Below are positions 42,043 to 46,832 of a stretch of 46,832 nucleotides of DNA, piece by piece; position 1 is the first letter of the stretch; each line of letters begins with the position of its first letter. The stretch covers positions 1 through 46,832 of the forward strand of contig CATOPL010000022.1 of the NCBI GenBank assembly GCA_951802115.1. Reading direction: 5' to 3'. A program made the translations under genes and the position numbers. The notes below the pieces were generated by a model. That model had not been told where the DNA came from, searched no databases, and worked only from the letters and a program-made list of their open reading frames with translations. Source of the stretch: an uncultured Lachnospiraceae bacterium. Lineage in GTDB: Bacteria; Bacillota; Clostridia; Lachnospirales; Lachnospiraceae.

Positions 42043-45000
42043 TTACTCCCTCCATTTTACAACATTGTGTAAGGCTCCAGTACTGTCCGCAATATAACTG
42101 CAATAAAGAATGTGATCATCGATAACAATATTGCAGTTTTTAATAAGTGAACCGGTTATATGAACGGCATGCAAGGTAGCGCACCACAGATCAAACACTT
42201 TTCCTGTATCGGATAACAGATGGTCGAACTTTGCAGATACAGCGTTCAGCTGGCCTGTTTTTACATAATCAGATTCGATTGTCCCTATCCGTGCTGTCGC
42301 AGCGTTCAAACGGGATATGGTAGCATAATTAGCGGAAACCGTACTGGCTTTTATATAATCTGCCAGCACATTGGTAGCCCGGATATTTTCGGCAGTAATA
42401 TTCCTGCATACAAGCGTGTCAAAATTAGATAACGCCCCTCCTGATAAACCAAAGCTTGTGCCAGCGGCAAATCCATTGTTAAAATTTCCGTATGTACCTT
42501 TATCTGTATATGAAATATTGCCAAATTTGCTGTTATGCTGCACGCCGGTAATATAAACATTTTTGAAAGTGGCAGTACCGTCAGCGTTGATTCTCCAGTT
42601 GCCGTTCGTGGCTCTGATATAGCCTGCGCTGTGAATATCGATTCCGGAACTTGTTTCGGAATTATAGGCTGACAATTTATTTGCCCCGATCGTCCATCCG
42701 CCGATCAAACCGCTGGTGGATGTGAGCGCTCCGGTTTTGGTAACTTTGAATTTTGTTCCAAGACTGATGCCGTTGCTTCCCAGATAGACCGAATTGTCTG
42801 CTCCAGCCAGAGAGGTGGTTCCACTTGCCAGGTAAGCGGAGGAAATTGTAAAATCAGCTATTTTCCCGCTTTTGGCAGTCAGGTATCCGCTGGAATTTAC
42901 AGAAAAAGGATTGTTTTCACCAAGGCTGATACCGTCGGTTCCGAGATAGACACCCGCAGTTTTAGAAGTAAACGAAGACTTTCCGGAATATAATTTCCCT
43001 GCTTTAATTGTAAATCCGTTACTTCCGCCGATGTATCCGGTATCGGCTTTGATCTCACCTTTCACAGAAGCAGAAGCAGCGGTAAGCTTTCCGTTTTTGT
43101 CCACATGAAAGGTGCCGTTTCCATTGTTAAAATCGGTTCCTGTAATTGTGCCGCCGATCACCTCGTCCCCTTCAATCACAGAGCCGGCGATATATCCGGC
43201 GATGACAAACTGTGCCAGCAGTCCAAAGTCGTTGTATGTTGTACCTTTTTTCGTATACTGGATGCGTCCAAGTGCGGTTTTAATCGTTTTGAGATCATCG
43301 TCGCTGAAGAGGATCTGAGAGTTGCCGATAAAAATACGGTCGTTGGGATATTTGGATTCCGGGGTGTTGGAGATCAGGATTCCGCGGTCGTCGATCACCA
43401 CGTCTGACTGGGAAGTCTGCAGAGCTTTGCCGGCCGACAGCAGGCCGTCGGCAAGCATTTTATTGATTGCTGAGGTGTCTTTATTGGACTTATTCCAGTT
43501 GGATGCGTGAAAGGAGACCGAAGAGGCCGCCTGACCGGCAAGATTCAAGGCTTTGGTGACATCCTGAAAGATACTGGTTTTTTTCAGCTTGACAATGTTT
43601 CCAAAGGTTACTGAAAAATCACTTTTATCGTGGAAGTTTTCTTCGATTGTCAGCAGCCGCGCCTTTACGATATAGTCATCCCGCAATGCAATATGGATGT
43701 AATTGCCTGTCTGAAACTGATCGGAGATTCCGTTAAATTCCGGGATGGAAAATATATTGGATAAATCTCCAGTAAACTGCAGCGTCGGCTGGGAAACTCT
43801 GGACAATTCCTCCTGTCCGAACTTCAGCATTTCATGCAGCATGTCCATTCTTTCTGAATCCGTCATTGTATCGGTGACGACAAAATTGGAGGAGGAGAGT
43901 TCGTCCTCTCTGATAAACCTGGTCAGTTCCTTCAGCTGGGATTTTGTAAAATTATTTGCCATCGAAACGGCAGAGACGATGGTTTTCATCTGACTGCCAA
44001 TCGAATCCTGTTGTTTTTTCAGATTTTTGATCTGTGTCTCCACTTTCTGGATCTGAGAACTGATCGCGTGGACTGCCTGGTAACATGGCAGATACAAGGT
44101 GCTGTAATCTTTATGCGTTTTTACTCCCTGTCCGGCTTTTATCATCACAGCCTGCTTTTTTTTATAAACCGCCAACTGTTCTTTTAAAGGGGTTAACCCA
44201 TACTGCGTCCAGTCTGTACTTTCAGGAACAGAGGGCATCTTTTCAGATTCCAGATAATGAATCTGGTTGTAATAATCCTGATACTGTATGACAAGCTTTT
44301 CATATGCCGATACATGATCGTTCCATTTTTTTTTCCACTTTGCGTAGGCGTCGTACAATCCCTGGCTCATATACTGCAGGTCATGGAAATAGTCAAGATT
44401 GTACAGCTCTTTGTAGCCCATATTGACTTCGCGGACATTCAGATCATCTGCGCCTGTGATAGTAAGACATGTCTTGATGTCGTCGGCGGAAGACGAGATA
44501 TTTGTACTTTTGAGAAGATTATTATAGGATACATAAATATTGGTGTCGTTGCCTGCTGATTTTTCACTGTAGACATGGATTCTGTGATGTAAGGTATCAA
44601 ACGTAAAAATGCATTGAAACGCTTTTGACACATCTGAGATTAGAAAGGAATATACATCCTGCCTGTCAATTTCAAAGCAACGCTGCATAGAGTAAAGTTC
44701 ATTGTCGACATGGCCGATCTCCCAGTCAGGATATTTTTCCAGGACCAGATGCAGCAGACTGTGCTGAGGGTCAGAAAGTTTGTATAACTGGACACCGTCA
44801 ATACTCTCGACAGTTCCCAGATTGACTGAAAAATCCTCCAGATATTTCTGGCCGAGAACGACCTCAGCGCTTAGCGCCGTGCACTCTTTATATTCTAACC
44901 TCGTTCCTTCCGAATACGTCTGTACCGATCCGATGAGGAATCTTCCGATACCGGGAAGTTCTATGTACTGTAATTCACTGACTTTGTCATACAACCGGTT

Positions 45001-45174
45001 TTTCTCATTGTCATGATAAAGATAAACCGTAAAAGAAATTTCATCCAGATCGTTGAATTTCCAGACGGCCTTTTTATTGGTACATTTGAGACTGCCGATT
45101 CTGTCTCCATTGGCTTTACAGAGCACAAAAGAGGGAGCGGATGTATTCTCATAGATGTCATGTTCTGTTCTCAT
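42043..45174 (-). CDS. Tail-associated Tal/endopeptidase-like structural protein
   Basis: The protein has 1043 residues. The N-terminal 350 have the baseplate hub fold expected of Tal/gp18-like proteins (SFTVYLYHDNEKNRLYDKVS, YIELPGIGRFLIGSVQTYS, LEYKECTALSAEVVL). Helical segments with coiled coil follow (about 270-420). The C-terminal half is a series of beta repeats around FKVTKTGALTSTSGLIGGWT, GVYLGTDGISLGENNPF and VYLGSNGISLGTKF, as in phage tail fibres with repeated glycine-rich units. I see no clear peptidase motif, so enzyme activity is not claimed. It overlaps Dit by four bases. Confidence 0.8.
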   Translation of the reverse strand: MRTEHDIYENTSAPSFVLCKANGDRIGSLKCTNKKAVWKFNDLDEISFTVYLYHDNEKNRLYDKVSELQYIELPGIGRFLIGSVQTYSEGTRLEYKECTALSAEVVLGQKYLEDFSVNLGTVESIDGVQLYKLSDPQHSLLHLVLEKYPDWEIGHVDNELYSMQRCFEIDRQDVYSFLISDVSKAFQCIFTFDTLHHRIHVYSEKSAGNDTNIYVSYNNLLKSTNISSSADDIKTCLTITGADDLNVREVNMGYKELYNLDYFHDLQYMSQGLYDAYAKWKKKWNDHVSAYEKLVIQYQDYYNQIHYLESEKMPSVPESTDWTQYGLTPLKEQLAVYKKKQAVMIKAGQGVKTHKDYSTLYLPCYQAVHAISSQIQKVETQIKNLKKQQDSIGSQMKTIVSAVSMANNFTKSQLKELTRFIREDELSSSNFVVTDTMTDSERMDMLHEMLKFGQEELSRVSQPTLQFTGDLSNIFSIPEFNGISDQFQTGNYIHIALRDDYIVKARLLTIEENFHDKSDFSVTFGNIVKLKKTSIFQDVTKALNLAGQAASSVSFHASNWNKSNKDTSAINKMLADGLLSAGKALQTSQSDVVIDDRGILISNTPESKYPNDRIFIGNSQILFSDDDLKTIKTALGRIQYTKKGTTYNDFGLLAQFVIAGYIAGSVIEGDEVIGGTITGTDFNNGNGTFHVDKNGKLTAASASVKGEIKADTGYIGGSNGFTIKAGKLYSGKSSFTSKTAGVYLGTDGISLGENNPFSVNSSGYLTAKSGKIADFTISSAYLASGTTSLAGADNSVYLGSNGISLGTKFKVTKTGALTSTSGLIGGWTIGANKLSAYNSETSSGIDIHSAGYIRATNGNWRINADGTATFKNVYITGVQHNSKFGNISYTDKGTYGNFNNGFAAGTSFGLSGGALSNFDTLVCRNITAENIRATNVLADYIKASTVSANYATISRLNAATARIGTIESDYVKTGQLNAVSAKFDHLLSDTGKVFDLWCATLHAVHITGSLIKNCNIVIDDHILYCSYIADSTGALHNVVKWRE

Positions 45175-45986
45175 AAAAAGCCTGCCTTTCTTGGTACTCT
45201 GAAACGGAAGGCGAGCGTAAGGTTGCTGTTTGACCTTATCTGATTTTCTCCTGATACCATACGTATAAAATGCATATTAAAATCATTCATGACAATTCTG
45301 CCGGTATTTGAACTTGTCAGAATTTCATTTCTGGAATCCATGGTAATGATTTCATTTTTTGATATATTTGAAATCACAGTCGTCCAGTTATGGTCCGACA
45401 GATTCGTCAGCTCCAGGCTGGAAACAGAAGCAGGAGAGGTTATCGTGACTTCGGGCAGAAGATAATTGTATAAATCATCGGAGGTGTTATAAACCCGGAT
45501 CACTTCATCTGCTTTTATGTTATAGGATATATGAAATTCTTTCGACCAGGCAAACTGAGAATCGCATTCCATCTGCAGAAGGATGCCGGCAACTTTTCCG
45601 GATATTTTCCGGCAGGATACGCCAGTCACCCTGACTCGAAAGTAGAGAAGCTCGTCAAATTCAAACGGATAGATCTGCATACTTCGATATCCTCTGAAGC
45701 CAGTCAGCTGACGCAGTATTTCTCTGCATTCGTGTTCTGTAAAATAAATATGATCTGTATAGCAGGGATTTTTGACGATCGTCGCCTGCGGTCTTAATTT
45801 GTTTGTGTATTTTGAGCCGAGATAGACCGGAACCGGATTCTGTCCGACGTATTCTTCGACGGTTTCCTGATCCATTCCCAGTTCTTCTTCGGAATTGGCA
45901 GCACCGGAGTCAAATGATGCAAGCATCATTCCGTAATCTGACAATTTAAAATTGTCAATCATCATATCGCTTCCGAACATTCCCAT
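45171..45986 (-). CDS. Distal tail protein (Dit-like)
   Basis: The 271-residue protein fits the Dit (SPP1 gp19.1-like) hub between tail tube and baseplate. An N-terminal strand-rich part (IDNFKLSDYGMMLASFD), KLRPQATIVKNP, and a C-terminal galectin-like domain (LPEVTITSPASVSSLELTN, FNMHFIRMVSGENQI) are present. It sits between the tape measure gene and the Tal-like gene, the standard place. GTTGGTGATAAC is a modest ribosome site. Confidence 0.82.
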   Translation of the reverse strand: MGMFGSDMMIDNFKLSDYGMMLASFDSGAANSEEELGMDQETVEEYVGQNPVPVYLGSKYTNKLRPQATIVKNPCYTDHIYFTEHECREILRQLTGFRGYRSMQIYPFEFDELLYFRVRVTGVSCRKISGKVAGILLQMECDSQFAWSKEFHISYNIKADEVIRVYNTSDDLYNYLLPEVTITSPASVSSLELTNLSDHNWTTVISNISKNEIITMDSRNEILTSSNTGRIVMNDFNMHFIRMVSGENQIRSNSNLTLAFRFRVPRKAGFL

Positions 45987-46101
45987 ATGTTATCACCAAC
46001 TTTCTTTTTTGTAGTACTTTGTCCTCGAAGCTCCTGTGAGCATCGCAAAATGTGCTTCTGCCTTTTTCTCAGCAACACTGTGTAGACAGGAGTGGGCGGT
46101 A

Positions 46102-46832
46102 TCATCTTCGCACGCCGTATCGCATTTCGCGGCTGACCTCCGTCCATGACTGGTCGATGCACTTTCTGGCCGTTTTTTCTATCTGATTCAGAAAGTGCCG
46201 GGTATCGTTCACGTCGCCGACAATTTTAATCAAACTGTCATAACGAACATTCACAGAAGAGCTGTTCCCTCTGATATCCGGGGTTCCGGGCAGTTCAGGA
46301 TTCCCATTCAGACGGAAAAGACTGTGCGTTTTACCAAGGTCGTTCAGCAGAGGCTTCAGATTCATCAATCCCTCTGCCTGCTTGGAGGTCAGAATCCCTT
46401 CTCCATGTTTTACGGCGACCATGGTGTCCTCGCCGACAGCTTCAGCAATATTATCAAAAAGACTGTCTCTGTTTCCAGATACAATACCGCCTCTGGCAAA
46501 TTTTTGCGTACGATAAATGTGTTTGGTTTTAGGTGTGATACGATTATTGGCTTTTCCGACATTTCGAGTCAGCAGTTTTTTTGCAATTTGCAGAGATACC
46601 CTGGTCGATATCTGCTGGCCGGCAGTAAACAGTTTTTGTGTGATATCCGGATAGGTATCTGCCTGATTAACAGACTGTGGGACAGATATATGACTCTGCG
46701 AAACCCCCATTCCGGCCAGCGCCTGCGAGGCCCTGCTGGCGGCGTTTGCCACGGAATCCGCTCCGGAAGCGATCGAGGAGAGCGCGTTCGTGATTCCGTT
46801 TATGTTATATCCCCTTTCCAGCGTGTTCACCA
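46102..46832 (-). CDS. Tail tape measure protein, C-terminal part (start beyond window)
   Basis: The visible C-terminal 240 or so residues include FARGGIVSGNRDSLFDNIAE and AVGEDTMVAVKHGEGILT, a stretch repeated in tape measure proteins of Clostridia siphoviruses. The N-terminal part visible is alanine/serine rich (LSSIASGADSVANAASRASQ), the coiled-coil style of tape measures. The frame stays open to the window edge, so the real start is outside. Its length normally sets tail length. Confidence 0.8.
   Translation of the reverse strand, partial: VNTLERGYNINGITNALSSIASGADSVANAASRASQALAGMGVSQSHISVPQSVNQADTYPDITQKLFTAGQQISTRVSLQIAKKLLTRNVGKANNRITPKTKHIYRTQKFARGGIVSGNRDSLFDNIAEAVGEDTMVAVKHGEGILTSKQAEGLMNLKPLLNDLGKTHSLFRLNGNPELPGTPDIRGNSSSVNVRYDSLIKIVGDVNDTRHFLNQIEKTARKCIDQSWTEVSREMRYGVRR

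Larger units (their letters stand above)
37260..46832 (-). mobile_element. Tail module of a siphovirus-type prophage (partial)
   Basis: The gene order tape measure, Dit, Tal-like, DUF1617-like, BppU-like, fibre genes is that of Gram-positive siphoviruses. All are on the minus strand. The module runs off the right edge. On the left it stops at a terminator without holin or endolysin genes. Confidence 0.9.

Overview
The window looks like chromosomal DNA of a gut-type Clostridia, most likely a Lachnospiraceae member. I infer this from the recA-recX-rny order, strong GGAGG ribosome sites, the archaeal/fungal-type Asd, and protein sequences typical of that group. No 16S or other marker is present, so the genus is not fixed.

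Layout. (1) 1-18.6 kb is mostly host core and envelope functions. It starts with an ECF sigma factor and its DUF4179 anti-sigma-like partner (minus strand, partner cut by the window edge). Then come a DUF1801 protein, an AI-2E family permease, an HD phosphohydrolase overlapping a radical SAM protein, a hypothetical gene, galE with a PTS IIB-like protein that lacks the usual cysteine, and a second ECF sigma/anti-sigma pair that is a paralogue of the first. An MMPL exporter plus a 1018-residue heptad-repeat lipoprotein follow, behind a promoter flanked by two near-identical TetR-style palindromes. An ABC-F ATPase and glycogen synthase glgA close this part. (2) 18.75-28.34 kb is an integrative element of about 9.4 kb in the 3' half of a tRNA-Thr(CGT) gene. 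A perfect 123-bp direct repeat bounds it. It carries a tyrosine integrase, a YafQ-type toxin with its antitoxin, a CI-like repressor facing a Cro-like protein, an excisionase-like protein, a VapE-type primase/helicase, a ribbon-helix-helix protein, a HIRAN protein, small unknowns, a ParB-like protein and its own sigma-70 family factor. There are no capsid, terminase or conjugation genes, so it resembles a satellite or replicon-like island. (3) 28.7-36 kb is host again: a formate/nitrite transporter, argH, asd, and recA (with an SOS box)-recX-rny. (4) 36-37 kb is a scar-like zone with a decayed YafQ fragment and one hypothetical gene. (5) 37.2 kb to the end is the tail module of a siphovirus-type prophage on the minus strand: tape measure C-terminus, Dit, a Tal-like protein, a DUF1617-like protein, a BppU-like baseplate protein, a knob-domain fibre, a small protein and a beta-helix fibre. 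It ends at a terminator with no lysis genes visible.

The most unusual signals are these. The 8-mer GCAGCAGG/CCTGCTGC occurs 18 times (hand count) inside the integrative element and about once in the remaining 37 kb; several copies form intergenic hairpins. A remnant of a HIRAN gene lies just outside the left attachment repeat, suggesting an earlier related occupant of the same tRNA site. A non-coding interval of about 380 bp in the prophage tail operon has interlocked, pseudoknot-like complementary segments. The two ECF operons share a promoter-like motif at the same distance from their start codons.
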